Positions 35,822 to 43,979 of a stretch of DNA of 64,000 bases are shown one piece after another. The stretch is from Citricoccus sp. CH26A (lineage in GTDB: Bacteria > Actinomycetota > Actinomycetes > Actinomycetales > Micrococcaceae). The stretch covers positions 57,047 through 121,046 of the forward strand of contig NZ_AFXQ01000009.1 in the NCBI RefSeq assembly GCF_000224415.1, given 5' to 3'. The translations under genes were made by a program, and so were the position numbers. The notes under the pieces are model-generated. The model searched no databases, was not told where the DNA came from, and was given only the letters and a program-made list of their open reading frames with translations. The first letter of the stretch is position 1. Every line of letters begins with the position of its first letter.

Positions 35822-36142
35822 ATGCCCAAGGTGACCTATACCTCGGCAGACGGTGACGTCAGCGTGCTGGAGGGCAACGCCGGCGACTCCGTCATGGAGA
35901 TCGCGGTCCGCAATGGCGTTCCGGGAATTGTGGCCGACTGCGGCGGGTCCCTGGCCTGCTCCACGTGTCACGTGTACGTGCGGGAGGACGACCTCGGCCT
36001 TCTTCCGCCCTTGGAGGAGATGGAGGACGACATGCTCGACGGCACGACCTCTGAGCGTCGCGCCAACTCGCGGCTGTCCTGTCAGCTCACCCTCTCGGCC
36101 GAGGACAACCTGCACGTCGAGACCCCGGAAAGCCAGGTCTGA
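35822..36142 (+). CDS. [2Fe-2S] ferredoxin (adrenodoxin/putidaredoxin type)
   Basis: A 106-residue ferredoxin with the cluster Cys in ADCGGSLACSTCHVYV (Cys 40, 46, 49) and Cys 86 in RLSCQLTL, the C-x5-C-x2-C-x36-C pattern of P450-type ferredoxins. GGAAGGGG precedes ATG 35822. Followed after 5 bases by the FAD reductase, so together they form an NADH-fed electron supply for the P450. Confidence 0.92.
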   Translation: MPKVTYTSADGDVSVLEGNAGDSVMEIAVRNGVPGIVADCGGSLACSTCHVYVREDDLGLLPPLEEMEDDMLDGTTSERRANSRLSCQLTLSAEDNLHVETPESQV

Positions 36143-36147
36143 TCGAG

Positions 36148-37413
36148 ATGTCAACGAACCGTGGAATCCTCATCGTGGGCGCGTCCCAGGCGGGCGTGCA
36201 GCTGGCGAGCTCGCTCCGGGAGATCGGCTATGCCGACCCGATCACGATCGTCGGCGCAGAGCGCCATGCCCCATACCAGCGACCCCCGCTGTCCAAGGCG
36301 TACCTGCAGGGAAAGGTCACGGCGGAGACGCTGTCGTTCCGGACGCAGGAGTACTACGACAAGCACGACATCCAATTGGTCCTGAACGAGCGGATCGTGG
36401 CCGTCGACAAGGCACCCGACGGCTCGGGCGCGGCGATGTCCGCATCCGGGCGGGAATTCGCCTTCAGCCGCCTGGCCCTGACGACAGGCGCGAGACCGAG
36501 GAGGCTCCAGATCGAGGGCGCGGACCTGGATGGCGTGCTCTACCTGCGTGACGCGGACGACGCCGAGGACATGAAGGCCCGGATGGCCTCTGCGGACAAC
36601 GTGGTGGTCGTGGGGGGCGGTTTCATCGGCCTGGAGGCCGCCGCGAGTGCCCAGAAGTTCGGCAAGTCCGTGTCCGTCCTGGAGGCGGCTCCACGGCTGG
36701 TCGGCCGCGCCGTGGGGGAGGAGACCTCCGAGTTCTTCCTCAAGGCCCACCGCTCCCGCGGCCTGGACATCACGCTCAATGCGAAGATCGTCCGCTTCAC
36801 TGGTGAGTCCGGCCGGGTCTCCGGTGTGGAACTGGAGGACGGCCGGGTCGTGCCCGCTGACATCGTCCTCGTGGGCATCGGGGTTGTTCCCCGCACTGAG
36901 CTCGCCGAGCAGATGGGGCTCGCCTGTGGCAACGGGGTCATCGTCGATGAGTTCTCGCTGGCTTCCGACGGGACCACCGTCGTGGCCGGTGACTGCGCCG
37001 AGCTGCCGAACCCGATGCCCCGCGACGGGGCGCCGGAGCGCCTGCGCCTGGAGAGCGTCAACAATGCCGTCGAGCAGGCCCGCAACGCCGCCGCCACCGT
37101 GGCGGGCGGCAGGGTGCCCTACCGGATGGTCCCGTGGTTCTGGTCCGACCAGGGCGAGGTCAAGCTGCAGATGGCGGGACTGTCGGCTGGCTATGACCAG
37201 ATCGTGACGCGAGGCTCGGTCGAGGACGAGAAGTTCTCGTTCATCTACTACCGGGAGGGCCAGGTCATCGCGGCCGACTGCATCAATAATCCGGTGGACT
37301 TCATGGCGGTGAAGGCACTCCTGGCCAAGGGGATCAATGTGCCGGCGGACCGGGTCGTCGATGCGGGCACGCCGCTGAAGAAGCTGGTGGCGGAATTGGC
37401 CCCGGCGTCCTGA
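36148..37413 (+). CDS. FAD-dependent ferredoxin reductase (putidaredoxin reductase-like)
   Basis: A 421-residue flavoprotein with FAD loop GILIVGASQAGVQLA, the YQRPPLSKAYLQGK block, NAD loop VVVVGGGFIGLEAAASAQ and VVAGDCAELPN near the C-terminus, all typical of BphA4/PdR-type reductases. It passes electrons from NADH to the 2Fe-2S ferredoxin and on to P450. The two genes overlap functionally with the divergent 3Fe-4S-type ferredoxin. Confidence 0.92.
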   Translation: MSTNRGILIVGASQAGVQLASSLREIGYADPITIVGAERHAPYQRPPLSKAYLQGKVTAETLSFRTQEYYDKHDIQLVLNERIVAVDKAPDGSGAAMSASGREFAFSRLALTTGARPRRLQIEGADLDGVLYLRDADDAEDMKARMASADNVVVVGGGFIGLEAAASAQKFGKSVSVLEAAPRLVGRAVGEETSEFFLKAHRSRGLDITLNAKIVRFTGESGRVSGVELEDGRVVPADIVLVGIGVVPRTELAEQMGLACGNGVIVDEFSLASDGTTVVAGDCAELPNPMPRDGAPERLRLESVNNAVEQARNAAATVAGGRVPYRMVPWFWSDQGEVKLQMAGLSAGYDQIVTRGSVEDEKFSFIYYREGQVIAADCINNPVDFMAVKALLAKGINVPADRVVDAGTPLKKLVAELAPAS

Positions 37414-37454
37414 CGCAGCGCGCGGCAGCACGGTCCGCCCAACAGGATCAGAGA

Positions 37455-37477
37455 CTATACTGATGATTCGAATTGTT
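37455..37477 (+). promoter_or_regulatory. Operator-like site before FadR-type regulator gene
   Basis: ATACTGATGATTCGAATTGTT carries both elements of the recurrent motif (TGATGAT and AATTGTT). Its position 40 bases upstream of the regulator start suits autoregulation. Confidence 0.5.
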
Positions 37478-37514
37478 GGGCGGCCTTGCCGCACGCCGTG
37501 TCTGGAGGGAATCC

Positions 37515-38246
37515 ATGGAGGCTTCACTGAGGCCCCAGAAGACTGCTGTCCTGGTGGCGCAGCGCATCGTCGCCGACATCCAGCGCCGGGGGAACAAGGT
37601 GGGGGACCACCTGCCCCCTGAGCGGGTCATGTTGGAGGAGTACAACATCGGCCGTGGCACGTTGCGTGAGTCGCTGCGGTTCCTCGAGCTCCAGGGCATC
37701 ATCGTGCTCAAGCCGGGTCCCGGTGGCGGGCCGATCGTCCAGCAGCCGGACGGCAGCGGCCTCGCCACGGCCCTGACCCTGTTGCTGCAGTTCGAGAACG
37801 CCCCGTACCGGACCATCACCGAGGCCCGGACGGCCCTGGAGCCGATGATCGCCCGGCTCGCCGCCACGCGCATGGGCGACGAGCAGCTGGCGGACCTCAA
37901 GTACAGCGTGGACCAGATGCAGGAGAGCCTCAACGACGAGGACGTGTTCCTGGAGATGAACCAGCGGTTCCACGACCTCATCGCCCACAGCTCAGGCAAC
38001 GCCCTCTTCGGTCACCTCATCGACACCCTGCTGCACATGCTGGACGGAACGGCGATCGGCGTGGACTACCCCCCGCATCGACGCAAGGCCGTCCACAAGG
38101 CGCACGCCGCGATCTATGAGGCGCTGGCGGCGCGGGACTCGGAGGCCGCCGCGGACGCCATGCACCAGCACATCCTGGAGTATGCGAACTATGTCCAGCG
38201 GAAGTTCCCCGAGGTGCTGAACGCCCCCATCTCCTGGACCCTGTAG
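37515..38246 (+). CDS. GntR-family regulator, FadR subfamily (paralogue A)
   Basis: A 243-residue regulator: N-terminal winged helix with GDHLPPERVMLEEYNIGRGTLRESLRFLE, then an FCD effector domain (ARTALEPMIARLAATRM, EMNQRFHDLIAHSSGN, HQHILEYANYV with metal-type His). GGAGGG precedes ATG 37515. The DNA-binding domain is nearly the same as that of the regulator at 46786, and the recognition helix is identical. FadR-type regulators usually respond to acyl-CoAs or small carboxylic acids. Likely controls operons of this region. Confidence 0.88.
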   Translation: MEASLRPQKTAVLVAQRIVADIQRRGNKVGDHLPPERVMLEEYNIGRGTLRESLRFLELQGIIVLKPGPGGGPIVQQPDGSGLATALTLLLQFENAPYRTITEARTALEPMIARLAATRMGDEQLADLKYSVDQMQESLNDEDVFLEMNQRFHDLIAHSSGNALFGHLIDTLLHMLDGTAIGVDYPPHRRKAVHKAHAAIYEALAARDSEAAADAMHQHILEYANYVQRKFPEVLNAPISWTL

Positions 38247-38571
38247 GCGGACATCGGGGATCATGTTCCGCGCCCTGGGGCAACGAGGGGCGGCCAATCT
38301 CATATAACCATTGTTCTGTTAGGCGCACTGCGTTACCGTCAAGGGTGACATGCATCACCATCCGGTGTGGAGTGCCGGCCGATGGAGGGATGGGAGTCGT
38401 CACCGCGTCCGGGACCTCACCGTCCTCCCCGCGCTCGGGGATCCCGCGGTGCGTTCAACCCACCGGCGCGGTTTCGCCGGCTCCCTCACGAAACGGCCGA
38501 GTCGTCCCGGAGGAGTGATCGTCACGGGGCCCGGCCCCGCCTCGGAGTGCTCGGAACAAGGGAGATGACGC
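38247..38571 (+). promoter_or_regulatory. 325-bp leader/intergenic region with operator-like site
   Basis: At 38296-38322 lies AATCTCATATAACCATTGTTCTGTTAGG, again an AT island in GC-rich DNA with ATTGTT. From there to the next start is about 250 bases with no supported gene; a long 5' leader or unrecognised regulation is possible. Confidence 0.4.
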
Positions 38572-40239
38572 ATGGAGAACAGGGTAAGTGCCGGAAACTA
38601 CGACGTGGTGGTCCTCGGCAGTGGGGCGGCGGGGCTGGTCGCCGCACTGGCGGCGGCCGACGCCGGGGCCAGGGTGGGCATCTTCGAGAAGGCCGAGGTG
38701 CTCGGGGGGACCACGTGCCTGTCCAGCGCCGTGGCCTGGCTGCCCGATAACCGCTACGCGCGGGAGGCGGGGGTGCAGGACTCGCGCGAGGAGGCCCTGT
38801 CCTATCTCGCCTCCCTGTCCAACGGGATGATCATCCCCGAGCTCGCGGAGGCCTTCGTGGACACCGTCCCGGAACTCCTGGAGTGGCTGGACACCACGCC
38901 GCTCAAGCTGTCCCTCGTGGAGCGGTATCCCGATTACCATCCGGAGCAGCCGGGAGGGAAGCCCGGTGGCGGCAGGTCGCTGGAACCGCGGCTGTTCTCG
39001 CTCCAGGGCATCGGCGCATGGGCCGAGCGCCTGGAGGGGACGCCGCGCCGCATGGTGGTGGGCGAGACACCGATCGGCGGCGGCACCGGGTTCCTCCCGG
39101 AGGACGTGGCACGAGAACGAGAGGCCGAGCAGGTCGAGGGGCTCGGGCGGGCCATGGTCGCCGCCCTCCTGCAGGGCTGCCTGGAGAGGGGCGTCGAGGT
39201 CCATGTCCGGGAACGGGCCACCCGTCTGCGCATCGAGGACGGGGAGGTCCGCGGTGTGGTCTTCGATGGTCCCGAGGGGGCCCACAGCGTGGCGGCCCAG
39301 CACGGCGTCGTCCTCGCCACCGGGGGTTTCGAGTGGGACCGGGCCCTGGCCCGCGACTTCCTGCGCGGCCCGCTGGATCACCCGGCGAGCGTGCCGACGA
39401 ACACGGGGGACGGCCTGCGGATGGCCATGCGCGCCGGGGCCGCCCTCGGCAACATGCGCGAGGCGTGGTGGGCGCCCGTCTGCACCCTTCCCGGAGAACG
39501 GCCGGATGGGTCACGGCCGGTGTACCTCGTCCAGCGGGAACGCACCGTCCCGCATTCGATCATGGTCAATCGAGAAGGAAAGCGCTTCACGAACGAGGCC
39601 ACGAACTACAACGCGATGGGCGGAGCCCTGCACGAACTGGACCCCACCTCGTTCGACTACCGGAACCTGCCCTGCTGGGTGGTCTTCGACGAGAACATGG
39701 TGGAACGCTTCGGAGGATTCGGTCGCGCACCGGGTGAGGCGATGCCGGACTGGGTGACCCGGGCCGACACCCTGGCGGGGCTGGCGGAGAGGCTGGGCCT
39801 TCCGGACGGCGCCCTCGAGGCTACAGTCGACCGATGGAACGGGCACGCTCGGCGGGGAGTCGATCCTGACTTCCGCCGCGGCGAGAGCGCCTTCGACGGC
39901 TTCGTCGGCGACAGGACCGCCTATCCGGGCCCGGAGTCGACGTTCGGCACACTGGAGCGGGGACCCTTCTATGCCGTCCAGCTGCACAGCAGTACGCTGG
40001 GCACCAAGGGCGGACCTCGGACCACCGTCCGATCGGAGGTCCTGGACGTCGACGGTGAGGTGATCCCCGGACTCTTCGCCGCCGGTAACGTGATGGCCGG
40101 ACCGACGGGGATGGTCTATGGGGGCGCCGGCGGCACCCTGGGGCCCGCGTTGGTCTTCGGTTACCTGGCCGGGCGCACCGCCGGGCGCCGCGCGACCACG
40201 GGGGACGAGAAGGCCGTGGCGGCCGCCGCGGCGGTCTGA
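38572..40239 (+). CDS. KstD-like FAD dehydrogenase
   Basis: A 555-residue FAD-binding-2 protein: VVVLGSGAAGLVAALAAADAG, EVLGGTTCLSSAVAW and a C-terminal GMVYGGAGGTLGPALVFGYLA that matches the KstD catalytic Tyr (here Tyr516) and flavin loop. Relatives are 3-ketosteroid delta1-dehydrogenases and 4-oxocyclohexanecarboxylate desaturases. No steroid-ring genes (kshAB, hsaC) are nearby, so a smaller cyclic ketone is more likely. GGGAGATG precedes ATG 38572. Confidence 0.85.
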   Translation: MENRVSAGNYDVVVLGSGAAGLVAALAAADAGARVGIFEKAEVLGGTTCLSSAVAWLPDNRYAREAGVQDSREEALSYLASLSNGMIIPELAEAFVDTVPELLEWLDTTPLKLSLVERYPDYHPEQPGGKPGGGRSLEPRLFSLQGIGAWAERLEGTPRRMVVGETPIGGGTGFLPEDVAREREAEQVEGLGRAMVAALLQGCLERGVEVHVRERATRLRIEDGEVRGVVFDGPEGAHSVAAQHGVVLATGGFEWDRALARDFLRGPLDHPASVPTNTGDGLRMAMRAGAALGNMREAWWAPVCTLPGERPDGSRPVYLVQRERTVPHSIMVNREGKRFTNEATNYNAMGGALHELDPTSFDYRNLPCWVVFDENMVERFGGFGRAPGEAMPDWVTRADTLAGLAERLGLPDGALEATVDRWNGHARRGVDPDFRRGESAFDGFVGDRTAYPGPESTFGTLERGPFYAVQLHSSTLGTKGGPRTTVRSEVLDVDGEVIPGLFAAGNVMAGPTGMVYGGAGGTLGPALVFGYLAGRTAGRRATTGDEKAVAAAAAV

Positions 40240-40351
40240 GGGCCGTCGGAGGATCCAGGCCCGGAGGAAGCGCTCGCGGGGACCGGCCTGGAGATCCCTG
40301 GCAGGCCTCCGCGTCTCGTCGACGGCCGGCTGCCGCCGCGACCGCGGAGAC

Positions 40352-41656
40352 CTAGCGACTCTGGCCGGCGGACACCGACATCGCCCGGCGGCGCTCGTCC
40401 CGTCCGGTGAGCTCGGCAAGCTCGTCGTCAACGAGCCGGGGGCTGCGAAGCAGGATCCCCGACAGCGCGATGCCGGCCGCCGTGACGATCAGGAACACGA
40501 AGGGGGCCGTCCAGCTGCCCGTCCAGTCCCGCAAGATCCCCACCACCGGCGGACCTGCCACCGAGACCAGGGCACCCTGGCCCTGTACGAAGCCGCTGAG
40601 GGAGGCGGTCATGGCCGGGGTCCGGGTCCGCGCATTGATCAGCGCCAGCATCACCGGGAAGAGCCCGGTACCCAGCGCGGCGGTGAGGACCCACAGCGGC
40701 GTCAGGAACTCCGGGCAGAGCATGAGGCCGAGATAACCCGCGATGAAGGTGACGGCACCGACATAGCTCAGGACACCGGGATTGCTCATCCGGAGGGCGA
40801 TGGCCGGCACGATGAGCGCCAGGGGACCGGCGGTCACGGCGTAGCCGGACAACAGGATGCCGGCATCGACGGCCGTCACGCCGGCAGTGTCCCGCAGGAT
40901 CTCCGGCAGCCACGCGAGCATCGCGTATCCGTTGAGGGAGCTCAGCCCGTACATCAGCAGCAGGCCCCACGCCGTCCGGGAGCGCCACAGCCCGGCCCGC
41001 GTGGGCCCGCCGACGACGGCATCGTTCCCTGCCTCCTCGGTGCTCGATACCCTCCTGCTCCGGAGCAGGAGGGCCAGCCACGGCGGGACGGCGACCGCGG
41101 CGACGACGCCCCACAGCAGCAGGGCCGTTCGCCAACCGGCGGCATCGGCGACCATCGGCGACACCGCGCCGGGGATCGCCGTGCTGACGGAGAACAGCAT
41201 GGCGTAGATGCTGGTCATCACCGCGATCCGGTCCGGGAAGTACTTCTTCACCAGGGCCGGCAGCAGGACGTTGCCCACGCCCATCCCGAGCATCGCCACG
41301 ATGCTGCTGACGAGGAGTACCGGGAAGGTGTCCGCCCCGGCACGCATCAGGTGGCCGGCGACCATCACCACGAGGGAGATGACCAGGCCGGTCTCGAGGC
41401 TGATCCAGCGCGTGAGGACCGGACCCACGAGCCCCCCGGCGGCCAGCATGAGCGGGGGCAGCATGCCGATGGTCCCCAGGGCGACGTCACTCAGGGCGAC
41501 GTCGGCACTGATCTGCGTGACGATGGCCGACACGGCCGTGACGGCAGTCCGGAGGTTGATGGCCACCAGAATGATGCCGAGGAGCGCGAGCCCCCGGCCC
41601 GCCCACAGCAGACGGGTCGCCGGCGGATCGCTTCGTGTGGCCGTACCACCACTCAC
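40352..41656 (-). CDS. MFS transporter, CynX/NimT family
   Basis: A 434-residue 12-helix MFS protein. N-terminal ALLGIILVAINLRTAVTAV is the hallmark of the cyanate-permease-like family, with GMLPPLMLAAGGL and GWRTALLLWGV later. GTG start at 41656 with AGGAGG. Last gene of the minus-strand thiolase operon (81-base gap to the hydratase). May export or import an organic anion; ligand unknown. Confidence 0.85.
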   Translation of the reverse strand: MSGGTATRSDPPATRLLWAGRGLALLGIILVAINLRTAVTAVSAIVTQISADVALSDVALGTIGMLPPLMLAAGGLVGPVLTRWISLETGLVISLVVMVAGHLMRAGADTFPVLLVSSIVAMLGMGVGNVLLPALVKKYFPDRIAVMTSIYAMLFSVSTAIPGAVSPMVADAAGWRTALLLWGVVAAVAVPPWLALLLRSRRVSSTEEAGNDAVVGGPTRAGLWRSRTAWGLLLMYGLSSLNGYAMLAWLPEILRDTAGVTAVDAGILLSGYAVTAGPLALIVPAIALRMSNPGVLSYVGAVTFIAGYLGLMLCPEFLTPLWVLTAALGTGLFPVMLALINARTRTPAMTASLSGFVQGQGALVSVAGPPVVGILRDWTGSWTAPFVFLIVTAAGIALSGILLRSPRLVDDELAELTGRDERRRAMSVSAGQSR

Positions 41657-41737
41657 TGCAGCCTCCTGGGCCTCATGCGCCGGCGTCCTCGCGGTGCGCG
41701 GCGCGGTCGGGTCCCGTGGGGGACGAGGTGATATGCG

Positions 41738-42511
41738 TCAGCTGCCCGTCCAGACGGGAGGACGTTTCTCGGCGAAGGCGCGAGCCCCCTCCGCGGCATC
41801 GTTGGACTTTCGGATCGGATCGACGTACTCGTGCTGGAGGGCGAACTTCTCCGCGAGCGGCCAGTCGGCCGACTCGATCATGACCTGCTTGGACGTGGCC
41901 AGCGCCAGCGGTGCGTTGCCGGCGACCTCTTCGGCCAGCTCGAGCGCCACGTCGAGTGCGGCACCCGGTTCGGCGACGCGGTTGACGAGGTGCAGTTCCC
42001 CCGCCTCCTCTGCCGGGAGCATGCGGCCGGTCAGGACGAGCTCCATGGCCACGTGATAGGGGATGCGCTGGGCGAGGCGCAGGAGACCTCCGGCGTTGGC
42101 GGTGAGCCCGCGCTTGACCTCGGGCAGCCCGAAGGTGGCATTGGTGGCGGTGACGATCAGGTCGCACGCCAGGGCGATCTCGAACCCCCCACCCAGGGCA
42201 TAGCCCTCAACGGCCGCGATGAGCGGCTTGCGCGGCGGACGCTGCACCAACCCGGCGAAGCCGCGGTCGGGCACGATGGGGATCTCGCCCCGGGCGAACC
42301 CCTTGAGGTCCATGCCCGCGCAGAAGGTCCCGCCGCCTCCCGTGATGACGCCCAGGCTCAGGTCCGGACGGCTGTCGAGCCGGTCAAAGGCCTCGGCGAG
42401 CTCCTCGGACAACTGCAGGGACATCGCGTTGCGGGCGTGGGGGCGGTTCAGCGTGAGGACCAGGATCCGTCCGCGTTCCTCGATGATCAGTGGCCGGTCC
42501 TCGCGGCTCAT
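41738..42511 (-). CDS. Enoyl-CoA hydratase/isomerase family protein
   Basis: A 257-residue crotonase: RPHARNAMSLQL, FCAGMDLKGFARGE and EGYALGGGFEIALACDL. The second-shell catalytic region is GLPEVKRGLTANAGG, with one Glu retained in LPEV. Start overlaps the stop of the F420 reductase gene (ATGA). Probably the hydratase step of the beta-oxidation operon that also holds thiolase and HSD10-like dehydrogenase. Confidence 0.88.
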   Translation of the reverse strand: MSREDRPLIIEERGRILVLTLNRPHARNAMSLQLSEELAEAFDRLDSRPDLSLGVITGGGGTFCAGMDLKGFARGEIPIVPDRGFAGLVQRPPRKPLIAAVEGYALGGGFEIALACDLIVTATNATFGLPEVKRGLTANAGGLLRLAQRIPYHVAMELVLTGRMLPAEEAGELHLVNRVAEPGAALDVALELAEEVAGNAPLALATSKQVMIESADWPLAEKFALQHEYVDPIRKSNDAAEGARAFAEKRPPVWTGS

Positions 42512-43173
42512 GCCTTCCCTCCCACTCCGGTGACGGCCACTCCGGACCGGGTCTTGTACTTCTTGTTGATGTTGATCAGCACGGCGGTGAGCGGCTCCAA
42601 CTGGCGGGCCAGCCGCAGGGCGCCGGCATCGATGCCGCGCTTGCCGGTGACGGCAGGGGCCAGGTCCATGACCAGGTCCTTCGCGTCCTGGTCGTCACCA
42701 CAGACCAGGACGTCCTCGTGGCTGATCGGGCCGTCCGTCTTCCACAGGGTCAGCGCCGCCACGTGGTGGAACGAGCCGACGACGGCGGCCTCCGGAGCGA
42801 GTCGCTGCGCCTCCTCCGCTGCGCTCTCCTCGAGGGTGAGGCCGTAGGGGCCGTGCTCGTCGAAGGCCAGCGGGTTCACGCAGCTGATCACGGTCTTGCC
42901 GCTGAGGGACGGGGCCAGTGACGTGACCAGTTCCGCGTGGCCGTCCCAGGGGACCGCCAGGATCACCACGTCGGCGTCGGCGGCCGCGGACGCGTTGTCC
43001 GTCCCGCTGATCACTGCTCCGTTCCCGACCTTCGCGGCGATCTCCTCGGCCTTCTCAGCGGCCCTGCCGGCATCGCGTGAGCCGATGGTGACCGTGTGGC
43101 CGGCCAGCGCCATGCGGTAGGCCAGGCCGCGCCCCTGGGGTCCCGTGCCGCCGATGACTGCAATTCTGTACAT
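42508..43173 (-). CDS. npdG: NADPH-dependent F420 reductase (F420:NADP oxidoreductase)
   Basis: A 221-residue Rossmann protein; ATG 43173 with GAGGAC upstream, the long N-terminal extension of the open frame is not used. RIAVIGGTGPQGRGLAYRMA and IGSRD (NADP phosphate contact) plus VVILAVPWDG and VVGSFHHVAAL match F420-dependent NADP reductases. It transfers hydride between NADPH and coenzyme F420 to supply F420H2. Remarkably it is embedded in a beta-oxidation operon between an HSD10-like dehydrogenase and an enoyl-CoA hydratase. Confidence 0.88.
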   Translation of the reverse strand: MYRIAVIGGTGPQGRGLAYRMALAGHTVTIGSRDAGRAAEKAEEIAAKVGNGAVISGTDNASAAADADVVILAVPWDGHAELVTSLAPSLSGKTVISCVNPLAFDEHGPYGLTLEESAAEEAQRLAPEAAVVGSFHHVAALTLWKTDGPISHEDVLVCGDDQDAKDLVMDLAPAVTGKRGIDAGALRLARQLEPLTAVLININKKYKTRSGVAVTGVGGKA

Positions 43174-43198
43174 GACGTGTCCTCTATCTGTCTCGTGC

Positions 43199-43957
43199 TC
43201 AGCGCGGTGCCATCCGGATGGCTCCGTCGAGTCGGATGGTCTCCCCGTTGAGCATGGGGTTGGAGATGATGTGCTGGGCCAGGTCCGCGTACTCCTCCGG
43301 GACGCCCAGACGGCTCGGATGAGGGATGCTCTGGGCCAGGGAGTCACGCACGTTCTCCGGCAGCCTGGCCAGGATGGGCGTGTCGAACAGGCCCGGGGCG
43401 ATGGTCATCACCCGGATGCCCTTGCTCGCGAGGTCACGGGCGGCCACCAGCGTCATGCCGACGATGCCGGCCTTGGCCGAGGCGTAGGGGATCTGGCCGA
43501 TCTGGCCCTCGTAGGCGGCGACGGAGGCCGTGAGGACGCAGACGCCGCGCTCGCCGTCCACCACGTCGTTCTTCGCCATGCGGGCCGCCGCCAGGCGCAG
43601 GACGTTGAACGTGCCGATGAGGTTCGTCCGGACGACGCCCTCGTAGTCTTCCAGCGAGCCCGGGTTGCCATCGCGGTCGACGAGGCGGACTGCCCCGCCG
43701 CGACCGGCGCAGTGGACCAGGGCGCGGAGCGGCGCCTGGTCCTCCGCGGCGTCCAGGGCCGCGTTGACGCTGTCCGGGTCGGTGACGTCGGCGGGCGCGA
43801 AGGTGGCGCCGAGCTCCGCGGCGACCTCCTCGCCACGGGACGAGGGAAGGTCCAGGATGACGACCCTCGCCCCGTCCTGGATCAGGCGCCGGACCGTCGC
43901 CTGGCCGAGGCCGGACGCACCTCCGGTGACGACGACGGATGCTCCGTTGATATCCAT
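43199..43957 (-). CDS. HSD10-like 3-hydroxyacyl-CoA dehydrogenase (SDR)
   Basis: A 252-residue SDR; ATG 43957 with CAGGAGA upstream. GGASGLGQATVRRL, DLPSSRG (NAD-type Asp), TASVAAYEGQIGQIPYASAK with Tyr and Lys, and TIAPGLFDTPIL match 17beta-HSD type 10/3-hydroxyacyl-CoA dehydrogenases. It would oxidise the 3-hydroxyacyl-CoA made by the hydratase. 22-base gap to the upstream thiolase. Confidence 0.88.
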   Translation of the reverse strand: MDINGASVVVTGGASGLGQATVRRLIQDGARVVILDLPSSRGEEVAAELGATFAPADVTDPDSVNAALDAAEDQAPLRALVHCAGRGGAVRLVDRDGNPGSLEDYEGVVRTNLIGTFNVLRLAAARMAKNDVVDGERGVCVLTASVAAYEGQIGQIPYASAKAGIVGMTLVAARDLASKGIRVMTIAPGLFDTPILARLPENVRDSLAQSIPHPSRLGVPEEYADLAQHIISNPMLNGETIRLDGAIRMAPR

Positions 43958-43979
43958 GTTTGTTCTCCTGACGAGTCGT

